From assembly GCA_020630975.1 (NCBI GenBank), contig JAHDID010000047.1, positions 1-45,886 of the forward strand: a stretch of 45,886 bases of DNA. The letters are read 5' to 3'. Each line of letters opens with the position of its first letter. The stretch's first letter is position 1. Under the pieces are notes generated by a model. The model was not told the DNA's origin. It saw only the letters and a list, made by a program, of their open reading frames with translations, and searched no databases. Source of the stretch: Verrucomicrobiota bacterium (GTDB taxonomy: Bacteria > Verrucomicrobiota > Verrucomicrobiia > Verrucomicrobiales > DEV007). This document shows, piece by piece, positions 7,941-16,464 of this stretch. A program made the translations under genes and the position numbers.

Positions 7941-8855
7941 ATGAAGCCATTCGATATACAGGTAAACGGCTACGCTGGCGTCGATTTTTGTAGCTCTGAT
8001 CTGACCGACGAGCAGCTCCATAGGGCCTGTCGAGAGCTGCGCTCCGATGGTGTGGATCGCATACTAGCCACGGTGATCACCGACACTGTGGATCGTCTGG
8101 CGGAGAAGCTAGCGAACCTGGCTCGCCTGCGCAGTCTGGATCCGCTGGCTCGGGAAGTGATCGCGGGTTTTCATATCGAGGGTCCATTCCTACAGCCTCG
8201 CCCGGGCTACGCTGGTGCTCACGATGCAGCGGTGATGCTGCCTGCCACTGTCGCCGATGCTCAGCGATTGATCGATGCTAGCCAGGGACTGGCCAGGCTG
8301 GTGACCCTCGCGCCAGAGTGTGATCCCGGAGGCGAGACCACTCGCTATTTGGTAGAGCAGGGGATCGTGGTATCGGCTGGGCACTGCGATCCTACCCTAG
8401 ATGAGCTGCATGGTGCGATCGATAGTGGGCTATCGATGGTGACGCATTTCGGCAATGGCTGCCCAGTGGAGCTCGATCGGCACGACAATGTGTTGCAGCG
8501 TTTTCTGCATTTTCGCGACCGGCTGTGGTTTGGCTTGATTCCCGATGGCTGGCACATCGATTTCGTAGCGCTCAAGAACTACATCGATTTCGTCGGTGTG
8601 GAGCGATCGATCATAGTGACCGATGCGATCGCCGCAGCTCGCCTCGGCCCCGGTAGGTACCAACTATCTGGGCAGGAGGTCGAGGTCGATGCGCAGGGTG
8701 TGGCTCGTCGGCCAGGTAGTGCCAATCTCGCAGGATCGACCATCACCATGCCTACGGCGATCGAGAATTTGCGTGAGACGCTAGGATTTTCCGATCGAGA
8801 AGTCAGTCGCATGGTCGATGAGAATCCGAGATCAGCTCTTGATTTACCTGAGTGA
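7941..8855 (+). CDS. nagA: N-acetylglucosamine-6-phosphate deacetylase, N-terminally short
   Basis: An amidohydrolase-fold protein of 304 residues. It opens at the [11 protein letters not shown] strand that normally lies about 50-60 residues into NagA. It keeps the metal/catalytic positions: HIEGPF (E80), SAGH (H148), THFGNG (H169), DGWH (H205) and VTDA (D228, catalytic aspartate position). The reaction would be GlcNAc-6-P to GlcN-6-P plus acetate. An in-frame TAG nine bases before the ATG (GAG TAG AAA GAG ATG) excludes an upstream extension, so the usual N-terminal beta-sandwich part is really missing, although the C-terminal strand part (about 240-285) is retained. A GGGGGAG ribosome-binding site precedes the ATG. 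The nagB-like gene follows after 22 bp, supporting the assignment. Confidence 0.85.
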   Translation: MKPFDIQVNGYAGVDFCSSDLTDEQLHRACRELRSDGVDRILATVITDTVDRLAEKLANLARLRSLDPLAREVIAGFHIEGPFLQPRPGYAGAHDAAVMLPATVADAQRLIDASQGLARLVTLAPECDPGGETTRYLVEQGIVVSAGHCDPTLDELHGAIDSGLSMVTHFGNGCPVELDRHDNVLQRFLHFRDRLWFGLIPDGWHIDFVALKNYIDFVGVERSIIVTDAIAAARLGPGRYQLSGQEVEVDAQGVARRPGSANLAGSTITMPTAIENLRETLGFSDREVSRMVDENPRSALDLPE

Positions 8856-8877
8856 AAACTGCCACACTCGACCCCGC

Positions 8878-9612
8878 ATGATGGAGATATCGATATCGAA
8901 AGATCGCGAAGCTATGGGCCGCGCCGCTGCTGAGATGGGGGCTGCCAAGCTGAGGGCTGCGGCCGATGCGTCTTCGCCTTCCTTTATCGTCGCTACTGGG
9001 GCGTCGCAGTTTGAGATGCTCAGCCATTTGGGCCAGGCCGATCTGCCTTGGCATCGGATGACAGGTTTTCACTTGGATGAATACGTGGGGCTGGACATCA
9101 CGCACCCGGCTTCGTTTCGGAAGTATTTGTGGGAGCGCTTTGTTAGCCAGCTGCCGTTGCCGTTGGTGGATTTTCATTTTCTAAATGCCGAGAACGATCC
9201 CGCAGCCGAGTGCCAGAGAGTCGGTGCGCGGATCGCGCAGTCGCCGATCGATGTGGCCTTCGTCGGTATTGGCGAGAATGGCCATCTGGCCTTCAATGAT
9301 CCTCCCGCAGATTTCGAGACCGAGGCTCCCTACATCGTCGTCGATTTGGATGAAGTCTGCCGTCAGCAGCAGGTGGGTGAGGGATGGTTTCCGGATATCG
9401 CTGCCGTACCGCAGCAGGCAGTATCGATGTCGATCAGGCAGATCATGCGATCGCAGACCATCATATGTACCGTGCCCGACGAGCGCAAAGCCGAGGCGGT
9501 GAAAAACAGTCTGACGGGCCCTATCGATCCCACTGTGCCGGCCTCTATCTTACAGCAGCATCCGGATTGTTATATCTATCTCGATGAAGCAGCGGCTTCA
9601 TTACTCGATTAA
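8878..9612 (+). CDS. nagB: Glucosamine-6-phosphate deaminase/isomerase family protein
   Basis: A protein of 244 residues from the ATG at 8878 (the adjacent ATG at 8881 is equally possible; an upstream ATG at 8818 overlaps nagA by 38 bp and adds non-conserved residues). NagB hallmarks are FHLDEYVGL (D67, the enolising aspartate position) and [13 protein letters not shown] with H136. Relative to E. coli NagB, the D141 equivalent is Asn134 and the E148 equivalent is Asp141; such replacements also occur in other NagB-like proteins. It would convert GlcN-6-P to fructose-6-P and ammonia, feeding glycolysis with the product of the preceding deacetylase. The transporter gene follows after 21 bp, so the three look like one operon. 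Confidence 0.85.
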   Translation: MMEISISKDREAMGRAAAEMGAAKLRAAADASSPSFIVATGASQFEMLSHLGQADLPWHRMTGFHLDEYVGLDITHPASFRKYLWERFVSQLPLPLVDFHFLNAENDPAAECQRVGARIAQSPIDVAFVGIGENGHLAFNDPPADFETEAPYIVVDLDEVCRQQQVGEGWFPDIAAVPQQAVSMSIRQIMRSQTIICTVPDERKAEAVKNSLTGPIDPTVPASILQQHPDCYIYLDEAAASLLD

Positions 9613-9633
9613 CGTTATCCCTGCAGAACAGAA

Positions 9634-10908
9634 ATGAACCGTGTGTTACGCTCTATCGGCCCAGCTATCATCGTCGCTGCGGTGGTATTGGGACCAGGCT
9701 CGATCCTCACCAGCTCAAAGGTAGGTGCCAATATCGGACTATTGGCGCTGCCTTTTGTAGCATTGGCCAGCGTGCTGATGATTGCCATGGTGGCGCTCTC
9801 GGCTCAGGTCGGGGTATCTTTAGCAAAAAGCCCTTGTGAAGAGCTCGCTTGCCGACTGGGCCGCTGGGCATCCGTTACGATAGGAGTGGTGTTGTTCATT
9901 ATCGCCGCATTTTTCCAGAGCTCGAATAATCTATCAGTCATCGGCGGGCTGGAGGCACTGACGGCATCTGGTGGCCCTGGCTTTAGCTTTCCCTTATCGG
10001 TAGTGATCATGGTGGTGGGCAATGCGGTTTTGATTGCCATTCTGTATCTGATGCGCGGTCTCTACGGAAAAGTCGAGACGATCATGAAGGCGCTGGTCGG
10101 CGTGATGATGCTCGCTTTTGTCATCAATTTCATAGCTGTCATGCTGTTACCAAAAGGAGCGCCAACGAAACAGCCTGCTAGTGTCGATATCCTGCCTTTG
10201 CTAGCCCTGATGGGCACGACTTATGTCACGGCTGGCGCTTTCTATCAGGCCTATCTGGTCCGCGAAAAAAACTGGGGTATCGATGATGTGCAGCGTAGCC
10301 GCATCGACTCGATAGTGAGTATCACCCTGCTAGGTGGCATGACCATGTTGATACTAATTTCCTCGTGGCGGGTTTTCTACGGTACCGACCAGGCTGGGCA
10401 ACTCGGTAGCATAGCGGATGTGGCGCGGCAGCTGGAGCCGATATTTGGTAGCTGGGCTAGGGTTATCTTTAGCTTAGGGATCTTGGCTGGGGCGATGAGT
10501 TCATTTTTGGTGAATTCTATGATCGGTGGCACGGTGCTGGCAGACGGGCTTGGCAAGGGCAACCGCTTAGCCGATCGTTGGCCGATCCATGGTACGGCAT
10601 TGGCCCTAGTGGTCGGCATGGGCATTGCTATATTATCAAAAATCGACGGCGGAAGCACCGTACACCTGATCACTTTGGCTCAAGCTCTGACCGTAGTCGG
10701 GGCACCAGCCCTAGCTATAGCGATTGTCTACCTAGCGACTCGCCCGGAGGTAAAGGCGAGCCGAGTGTGGGTGACTCTGGGTATCATCGGCATTGTGGTC
10801 TCGCTAGTACTGTCTGCACTGACGGTGCGGAAGATCAGTGCGAAGTTTGCGGGGATGGAGCTAAAAAGGGGCGGGGTGGTTGCTGTAGCTGGTGGTTTGC
10901 GAGATTGA
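9634..10908 (+). CDS. NRAMP-fold transporter lacking canonical metal motifs
   Basis: An integral membrane protein of 424 residues with about 10-11 hydrophobic helices. The overall layout is that of NRAMP/SLC11 (IGPAIIVAA at helix 1, a later TTYVTAGAFYQAYLVREKNW segment at helix 6). The two signature metal sites are changed. The helix-1 DPGN is LGPGS (residues 19-23), losing the metal-binding Asp and Asn. The helix-6 MPHN position reads TAGA followed by FYQ. Known NRAMP proteins use these residues to bind Mn, Fe or other divalent ions, so this protein probably does not carry the classical substrate. Its position 21 bp after nagB hints at uptake of an amino sugar, ammonium-related or organic substrate; that is inference from gene order. 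A few basic residues and a Gly-rich tail close the protein. Confidence 0.75.
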   Translation: MNRVLRSIGPAIIVAAVVLGPGSILTSSKVGANIGLLALPFVALASVLMIAMVALSAQVGVSLAKSPCEELACRLGRWASVTIGVVLFIIAAFFQSSNNLSVIGGLEALTASGGPGFSFPLSVVIMVVGNAVLIAILYLMRGLYGKVETIMKALVGVMMLAFVINFIAVMLLPKGAPTKQPASVDILPLLALMGTTYVTAGAFYQAYLVREKNWGIDDVQRSRIDSIVSITLLGGMTMLILISSWRVFYGTDQAGQLGSIADVARQLEPIFGSWARVIFSLGILAGAMSSFLVNSMIGGTVLADGLGKGNRLADRWPIHGTALALVVGMGIAILSKIDGGSTVHLITLAQALTVVGAPALAIAIVYLATRPEVKASRVWVTLGIIGIVVSLVLSALTVRKISAKFAGMELKRGGVVAVAGGLRD

Positions 10909-10932
10909 GCGCAAGAAGTGGAAAATAGTTGT

Positions 10933-10946
10933 CCCCCAATTTTAAG
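10933..10946 (+). promoter_or_regulatory. Motif shared with leader at 340-353
   Basis: CCCCCAATTTTAAG at 10933-10946 lies 38 bp before the ATG at 10985. It matches CCCCCGATTTTAAG at 340-353 in 13 of 14 bases. Both sit 40-60 bp upstream of plus-strand start codons, so the string may be part of a promoter class. Two occurrences are weak evidence. Confidence 0.2.
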
Positions 10947-10984
10947 CTGGCCGGATTAGTCTATGGATCAAGCCATTCACCATT

Positions 10985-13900
10985 ATGAAAATTCCGTCCT
11001 GGACTCCAACAGTCGCCATCTACCTAACCGTCTGCACACTTGGTCTATCGACTGAGGAGCCGAATTTCTTTAATGGCAAAGACCTGACCGGCTGGAAGGG
11101 TGAGATGGAGTTTTGGTCGGTGCGGGACGGAGCGATCGTCGGGCATAGCGATGAGACCCTGCACAGCAACAAATTCCTCTGGTCGGATGTGGAGGTGGGC
11201 GATTTCTACCTCTCTGTCGATGTGCGGATGCCGGTCGATGAGCGCAATGCGGGGATTCAGTTTCGGTCGCAGTCTACTGAGAGCAAAAACTTTCAGGCAC
11301 AGGGCTATCAGGCTGATATGGGAAAGGGCGTGTGGGCGCGGCTGTATCACGAGCATGGGCGGGGTATCCTAGACTGGCGGGACCGGGGTGAAAAGAAGGT
11401 GAAGCCGGGGGAGTGGAATCACTACGAAATCATGGCCGTGGGCAATCGAGTCTGGTCGGCGATGAATGGCCAAATATCGGTAGCGATTAATGATCAGGCG
11501 GGTGGTGAGCTGCGGGGCTACATCGCTCTGCAGATCCACAGTGGTCCGGCGCAGACGGTGGAGTATCGGATCAATAAACTGGTGCACAATCCTAAACTCG
11601 CGGAAATCGGTCTAGCAGGCATGACCGAGGCGGAGCTAATTGAAGAGGCCGATGCGAAGACCCTCAAGCCGCCTCCGCCTCAGGCAGCTGCTACCATTAC
11701 CTTCGACGATGTGGATGCCATACCTGCTGGTCAGGCCGCACATAGGGTGGCTTCGCCGGTGGGTGGACAGGCGCTGCGAGGACGCGTGGAGTACACGGCG
11801 GATGAGCATTGGCAAAAGGACAAGAAGCCCTTCACCATAGCAGCTTGGGTGAAGCCCGCTGGACTGCGCCAGGCGGGTATCCTGTGTTGTGGCGGATACG
11901 GTTGGCGGCACGGCTGGCTGCTCGATTTGCATGGCGATGGCTCGGTCCGATTTGAGACATCGAACCGGAAGAATCAAGGCAATGGCACTGTCAAAACTAA
12001 GGGCGGTTTATTGAAGCCAGGTGTGTGGACTCATGTCGCTGTCGCTGTGCATGGAGATCATTGGGCCGATGTGTTGGTGAATGGCGAAATCGTCGCTAGA
12101 GAACAGCTCGAAGGTATCGATCTGGCCAATCCTAAAGCTCGATTGGTCATCGGTGGTATAGAGAATTCGGCCAATAACAATTTCCCCGGTCTGATTGATC
12201 AGGTGCAGGTCTTCGATGGTGCTCATTCGCCTGGTCAGGTGGCCGACTATTACCAGCCGATCCGAGCGAAGCTAGATAGCCTAGCCAGCGCTCACCAGGA
12301 GGAAAGGGATGCTTGGGAGCGTTTCGGCGGTGATAGCAAAAGCAAACCTATAGCCGAGCCCTTTGCCGATGGCAAATTCACCGTCGGTCCTGACGAGACG
12401 ATTGTCTTCATGGGCCAGACCGATATGGTGCGCTCTCGTCTCGATGGTACGCTAGAGGCCTATATCGCCAGTCAGTATGCTGAGCAAAAGCCACGCCTGC
12501 GTAACATGGCCTGGGAGGCCGACACGGTATATGACCAGTGGCGAGATATTGATTTCGGTAGTTGGCACGATCAGCTAGCTGCGGTGGGGGCGACCATGGT
12601 AGTAGCCCAGTTTGGGCAGATGGAGGCCATGGATGGCCCGGGCAGACTGCCTGCTTTTATCGATGCTTATGAAAAGCTTCTCGACCAGGTAGGTAAACAA
12701 ACCAAGCGATTGGTATTGATTTCGCCCCGTCCATTCGAGAAACCAAGCTTGGAACTAATGCCTGATCACACGGAAAAGAATAAGGTCGTGCTCCAATATA
12801 CCGAGGCGATTGGAGAATTGGCAAAACGCCAAGGGGCTGTGTTTGTTGATCTGACCATCCCGTTGCTAACTGGACGACCAGTAAAAGTCACGACTAATGG
12901 AATCCATATCACGGATGATCAGCAGCAGACCGTCGCCCGGCAAATCGCTACAGCACTAGGACTAGAAGCTGCGCCGCCGAGTTTCCTGAAAGCAGCAGTG
13001 ATCGAGAAGAACCGCCTCTGGTACGACAACTGGCGACCGATGAACTGGTCTTTTGCCTATGGCGATCGGACCAAGCAGATGTTTTCTCAAGCAGGCGGTC
13101 AACGCCAGCCGCTGAAGGTGGAGCTGGAGGACTTTAAACCGATCCTGGCCGAGGCCGACGATCGCGTGCATCGCCTAGCCCTGGGCGAGAGTGTCGAGCT
13201 GGTGCCTGCTCCAGTCATGCAGCCTGCTCCCGCTCCACCGGGCGAGCACAGCGTCGAGTCGCAGATGGCTAGCTTCAAAATGCGCGACGGCTACGAGATT
13301 AATCTATTCGCTAGCGAGGCCGATGGTATCGTAAAGCCGGTACAAATGCGCTGGGACGATCGCGGGCGCCTGTGGGTGATCTGTACGCCTACCTACCCAC
13401 ATATCGAGCCAGGTCTGCGCCCCGGCGACTACATCATGGTCTGCGAAGATACCGATGGCGATGGCAAAGCCGACCGATTCGATCGATTCGCCGAGGGACT
13501 GTTTATACCGATGGGCTTGGAGTTTGGCAATGGCGGTCTATACATTTGCGAGGCGACTGAGCTAGTGCACCTAAAGGATACCGATGGCGATGGCAAGGCC
13601 GATCAGCGCACTGTTCTATTATCGGGATTTGGCACTGCCGACTCGCATCAGATGATCAATGGTCTCGAGCGTGGGCCGCTAGGTGATCTATGGTTTACCC
13701 AGGGGCATCACGCTTTTTCTCGGGTCGAGACACCATGGGGCATATCGCGCCTCAATCGTGCTGGAGTGTGGCGCTATCGCCCTGCTACTGGGAAACTGGA
13801 GGGTTATTTCAATGACTCTAGATCAGGCCTGAACTGCCAGGGCGTCACCCACGATGACTGGGGCCAAACCTTTCACAACTCCGGTGCCTACAGTGGTGGT

Positions 13901-16081
13901 TTCTATACTTCACCGGGTGCTATCGATACCATGCGTACGCGGAATCTAGCCGCCATCACACTCAATCCGAGCCGCAATACTGGTATCGAGTTCATCGGTA
14001 GTGGCCATCTGCCAGAGGAGTTACAGGGCCAGATCGTGTGGGGCGCTTTTATGTCGAACTCCATCGAGCTGCGCAAGCTGAGCGACGATGGTGCTGGCTA
14101 CAAAGCCGAGAAGATGCCCGATCTGGTGCAGTCGAGTCGCCAGGAGTTTCGCCCAGTGAATGTACGTATCGGTCCCGATGGAGCTATCTACCTAGCAGAC
14201 TGGTACAATCTAACTATCGGCCACTACCAAGCCAGCTACGCCGACCCGATGCGCGACCGCACCCATGGCCGCATCTGGCGAGTCACGGCCAAAGATCGTC
14301 CACTACTAGAGGCACCCGATCTCGATCGTCTCGATGTGCAGGGATTGATCGCACTTCTCAGCTCTGCCGATCGGCTGACTCGGACCAATGCCAAGAAACG
14401 CCTATTCGATCTGCCGACTGACCAGGTGGTGCCGGTAGTGGATGCTGCATTGGCCGAGGCATCAGACACCGCTCTCATCTATGAGCTAGCCGGCGTGATA
14501 GCGGCACACGAGCAGGTGCGTCCAGCACTGATCGATACCATGATCACCTCTACCGAGCCACGTCTGCGCGCTATCGGAGTGCGGCTAGTCGGGCGCTGGC
14601 AGGAGCGACTAGAGTACCCGCTGTCGATACTAGAAAAAGCGGCAAGCGATGACCACCCTCGTGTGCGCATGGAGAGCATCGTCGCAGCTACGAAGGTGCA
14701 GTCTCCACAATCCATCAAGATCGTCACACAGACTCTCGATCACCCGCGCGACCGCTTCATCGATCATGCCTTTTACCTAGCTGTGCATGCCCTGCGCGAT
14801 CAATGGCTAGGTGGGCTGGAGCGAGGCGAACTGAACTTCGACGCTCATCCCCACCACCTCAGTGCGATACTTGATGTTGACTCGAAAGGCACGCTCGACG
14901 TCGTGCGCAAACTCGCACAAAGCAAGCAGGCTCACCATCTAGCGTTGCTAGCCAAAGTCGGTCAGCCAAAGGATCTAAGTTCTGCCCTAGAGCACGGCGG
15001 GGATAGTGCGCAGGTATTGAATGCACTCTTAGACGCCGCGCTCATTCACCAAAAGCGACCGAGTAGCGATGTGAAACCGCTGCTGGAGGAGATATTAGCC
15101 AAGAAGAATCCTGCAACCTTACCAGCTGCTATCTCTCTAGCCGGAGCGTGGCAGGTGCGCAGTACGGCGGGTGCGATAAAAGCCGAGCTAACCGATCCTG
15201 ACAACTCGAACTGCGCTAGCTGTCAGGCTGCACTAGCGAATCTACTACTAGTTCAGGACAATGCGGCCAATCGCGATTTGGTAGCTAGCTTCGTATCGGC
15301 TAGTGAGACGACTGCAATGCAGCAGACGGCCCTACAGAGTCTAGTGAAACTCGATCCCGAAAAGGCAGCTCGACTCGCCTACGATCTATTGCCATCGATC
15401 GCCGAACCCAAAGACATGACGCCGCTAGTCGCCATCCTGCTGCAGGGGCCGGGTAGAGGCGACAAACTAGCCGCTATACTCGAAGCTCAACCGCTAGATA
15501 AGGATGCAACCAACCGACTACATCAGGCTCTAGGGCTAGCTGGCCAGACTTCCGAATCTCTATCCACCGCGATCGCGAAAGCCCAGGGTGCGACGGACTC
15601 TGTGCCCGCCGACTACGACGCTGCCTATGTGAGTGCTCTGAAAAAAGAGGTCGAAACAAAAGGGGATTTCGAGCGAGGCAAGATTGCCTACCAGAAAGCA
15701 GGCACCTGCATGGGCTGCCACCAGATAGATGGAGTCGGTGGCCTAGTCGGTCCCGACCTATCCGAAGTAGGCGCAGGCCGTAGCCTAGAGCTACTCATCG
15801 AGTCGGTCCTGTGGCCCAATCGCCAGATCCGAGAAGGCTACATGACCACCCAGATCACGACTAAGGACAATCAACTGCACGTAGGCTACAAGATAGGTAC
15901 TAAAGATGGCGCTGTAAGCCTAAGAGATATCGCGACTCCTAATGAGAAAAAAATATCGAAAGCCGATATCCTGAAGGAGGAAGAGGCTGGTAGCGCCATG
16001 GTAGCAGGGCTGACTGCAGCTCTGAGCCGCCAGGAGCTGGCTGACATGATTACCTATTTGGCAGGCCTGACGAAGCAATAG
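10985..16081 (+). CDS. Multidomain secreted PVC protein: DUF1080, LamG, SGNH-like, dehydrogenase, HEAT, heme
   Basis: A 1,698-residue exported protein. Order: signal peptide (1-23); DUF1080/3-keto-disaccharide-hydrolase-type domain (about 25-205, starting FFNGKDLTGWKG); LamG lectin fold (about 260-415); degenerate SGNH-hydrolase-like domain (about 462-660); PVC-type membrane-bound dehydrogenase beta-propeller (about 763-1115, starting FKMRDGYEINLFASEADGIV and containing DTDGDGKAD twice); HEAT repeats (about 1125-1560); and a C-terminal heme domain with C1575-M-G-C-H (GTCMGCHQIDGVGGLVGPDL). The last three parts match the Planctomycete/Verrucomicrobial architecture TIGR02604 plus TIGR02603. In the SGNH part the usual GDS nucleophile block reads MGQTD and the GxND block reads FGQMEAMD, so that module is probably non-catalytic. 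The likely role is periplasmic sugar oxidation or cleavage with electron transfer to the heme. The frame is intact throughout. Confidence 0.88.
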   Translation: MKIPSWTPTVAIYLTVCTLGLSTEEPNFFNGKDLTGWKGEMEFWSVRDGAIVGHSDETLHSNKFLWSDVEVGDFYLSVDVRMPVDERNAGIQFRSQSTESKNFQAQGYQADMGKGVWARLYHEHGRGILDWRDRGEKKVKPGEWNHYEIMAVGNRVWSAMNGQISVAINDQAGGELRGYIALQIHSGPAQTVEYRINKLVHNPKLAEIGLAGMTEAELIEEADAKTLKPPPPQAAATITFDDVDAIPAGQAAHRVASPVGGQALRGRVEYTADEHWQKDKKPFTIAAWVKPAGLRQAGILCCGGYGWRHGWLLDLHGDGSVRFETSNRKNQGNGTVKTKGGLLKPGVWTHVAVAVHGDHWADVLVNGEIVAREQLEGIDLANPKARLVIGGIENSANNNFPGLIDQVQVFDGAHSPGQVADYYQPIRAKLDSLASAHQEERDAWERFGGDSKSKPIAEPFADGKFTVGPDETIVFMGQTDMVRSRLDGTLEAYIASQYAEQKPRLRNMAWEADTVYDQWRDIDFGSWHDQLAAVGATMVVAQFGQMEAMDGPGRLPAFIDAYEKLLDQVGKQTKRLVLISPRPFEKPSLELMPDHTEKNKVVLQYTEAIGELAKRQGAVFVDLTIPLLTGRPVKVTTNGIHITDDQQQTVARQIATALGLEAAPPSFLKAAVIEKNRLWYDNWRPMNWSFAYGDRTKQMFSQAGGQRQPLKVELEDFKPILAEADDRVHRLALGESVELVPAPVMQPAPAPPGEHSVESQMASFKMRDGYEINLFASEADGIVKPVQMRWDDRGRLWVICTPTYPHIEPGLRPGDYIMVCEDTDGDGKADRFDRFAEGLFIPMGLEFGNGGLYICEATELVHLKDTDGDGKADQRTVLLSGFGTADSHQMINGLERGPLGDLWFTQGHHAFSRVETPWGISRLNRAGVWRYRPATGKLEGYFNDSRSGLNCQGVTHDDWGQTFHNSGAYSGGFYTSPGAIDTMRTRNLAAITLNPSRNTGIEFIGSGHLPEELQGQIVWGAFMSNSIELRKLSDDGAGYKAEKMPDLVQSSRQEFRPVNVRIGPDGAIYLADWYNLTIGHYQASYADPMRDRTHGRIWRVTAKDRPLLEAPDLDRLDVQGLIALLSSADRLTRTNAKKRLFDLPTDQVVPVVDAALAEASDTALIYELAGVIAAHEQVRPALIDTMITSTEPRLRAIGVRLVGRWQERLEYPLSILEKAASDDHPRVRMESIVAATKVQSPQSIKIVTQTLDHPRDRFIDHAFYLAVHALRDQWLGGLERGELNFDAHPHHLSAILDVDSKGTLDVVRKLAQSKQAHHLALLAKVGQPKDLSSALEHGGDSAQVLNALLDAALIHQKRPSSDVKPLLEEILAKKNPATLPAAISLAGAWQVRSTAGAIKAELTDPDNSNCASCQAALANLLLVQDNAANRDLVASFVSASETTAMQQTALQSLVKLDPEKAARLAYDLLPSIAEPKDMTPLVAILLQGPGRGDKLAAILEAQPLDKDATNRLHQALGLAGQTSESLSTAIAKAQGATDSVPADYDAAYVSALKKEVETKGDFERGKIAYQKAGTCMGCHQIDGVGGLVGPDLSEVGAGRSLELLIESVLWPNRQIREGYMTTQITTKDNQLHVGYKIGTKDGAVSLRDIATPNEKKISKADILKEEEAGSAMVAGLTAALSRQELADMITYLAGLTKQ

Positions 16082-16097
16082 CAGGCTAATGGTTAAG

Positions 16098-16445
16098 CTA
16101 GTTGCTTCTTAATTTAGTGTTAGTGAGTTTACGGATCTTTTTATGTAGCTCTTGCCCTCTATTCATAGCGCGCTCTGAGTGGAGAGAAAAGTGAGAGCCT
16201 GTTTCTACCGCTTCTTTGTTTTCGTTAACTAGGTCTGTAGTAGTTACCAATAAAATCTTCTGAAGTGAGATGAGTAATTTAGCGATTTGTGGGTCAGAAA
16301 ATTCGGAATTCTGATCTAGCTCGACGATCGTTTCGAACATCTCTTCCATTGCCTGCACACTTTTCTCCTCAGCAGAGAGAGGACGGTGATCATCGGCGGG
16401 AAGAGAGAGACAGGTGAAAAAGTTGAGTAGTATTAGCAGTCTCAT
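16098..16445 (-). CDS. Small secreted protein, unknown function
   Basis: A protein of 115 residues from the ATG at 16445, beginning MRLLILLNFFTCLSLPADDH, a clear signal peptide with likely cleavage near residue 17. The mature part is acidic then basic, rich in helical residues (EEKSVQAMEEMFETIVELDQ, later basic HKKIRKLTNTKLRSN) with no Cys. The same frame continues upstream to 16541, but that part would overlap the hrpB 3' end and lacks a signal peptide at its start. It follows hrpB after 19 bp on the same strand and converges on the multidomain gene with a 16-bp gap. No family recognised. Confidence 0.65.
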   Translation of the reverse strand: MRLLILLNFFTCLSLPADDHRPLSAEEKSVQAMEEMFETIVELDQNSEFSDPQIAKLLISLQKILLVTTTDLVNENKEAVETGSHFSLHSERAMNRGQELHKKIRKLTNTKLRSN

Positions 16446-16464
16446 TACAAGCGTGTTTAGTTGT

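Noticed and set aside
13440-13620. Dockerin or EF-hand module suggested by two DTDGDGKAD strings
   Set aside because: These strings are part of the known PVC dehydrogenase propeller pattern; no paired dockerin helices follow.
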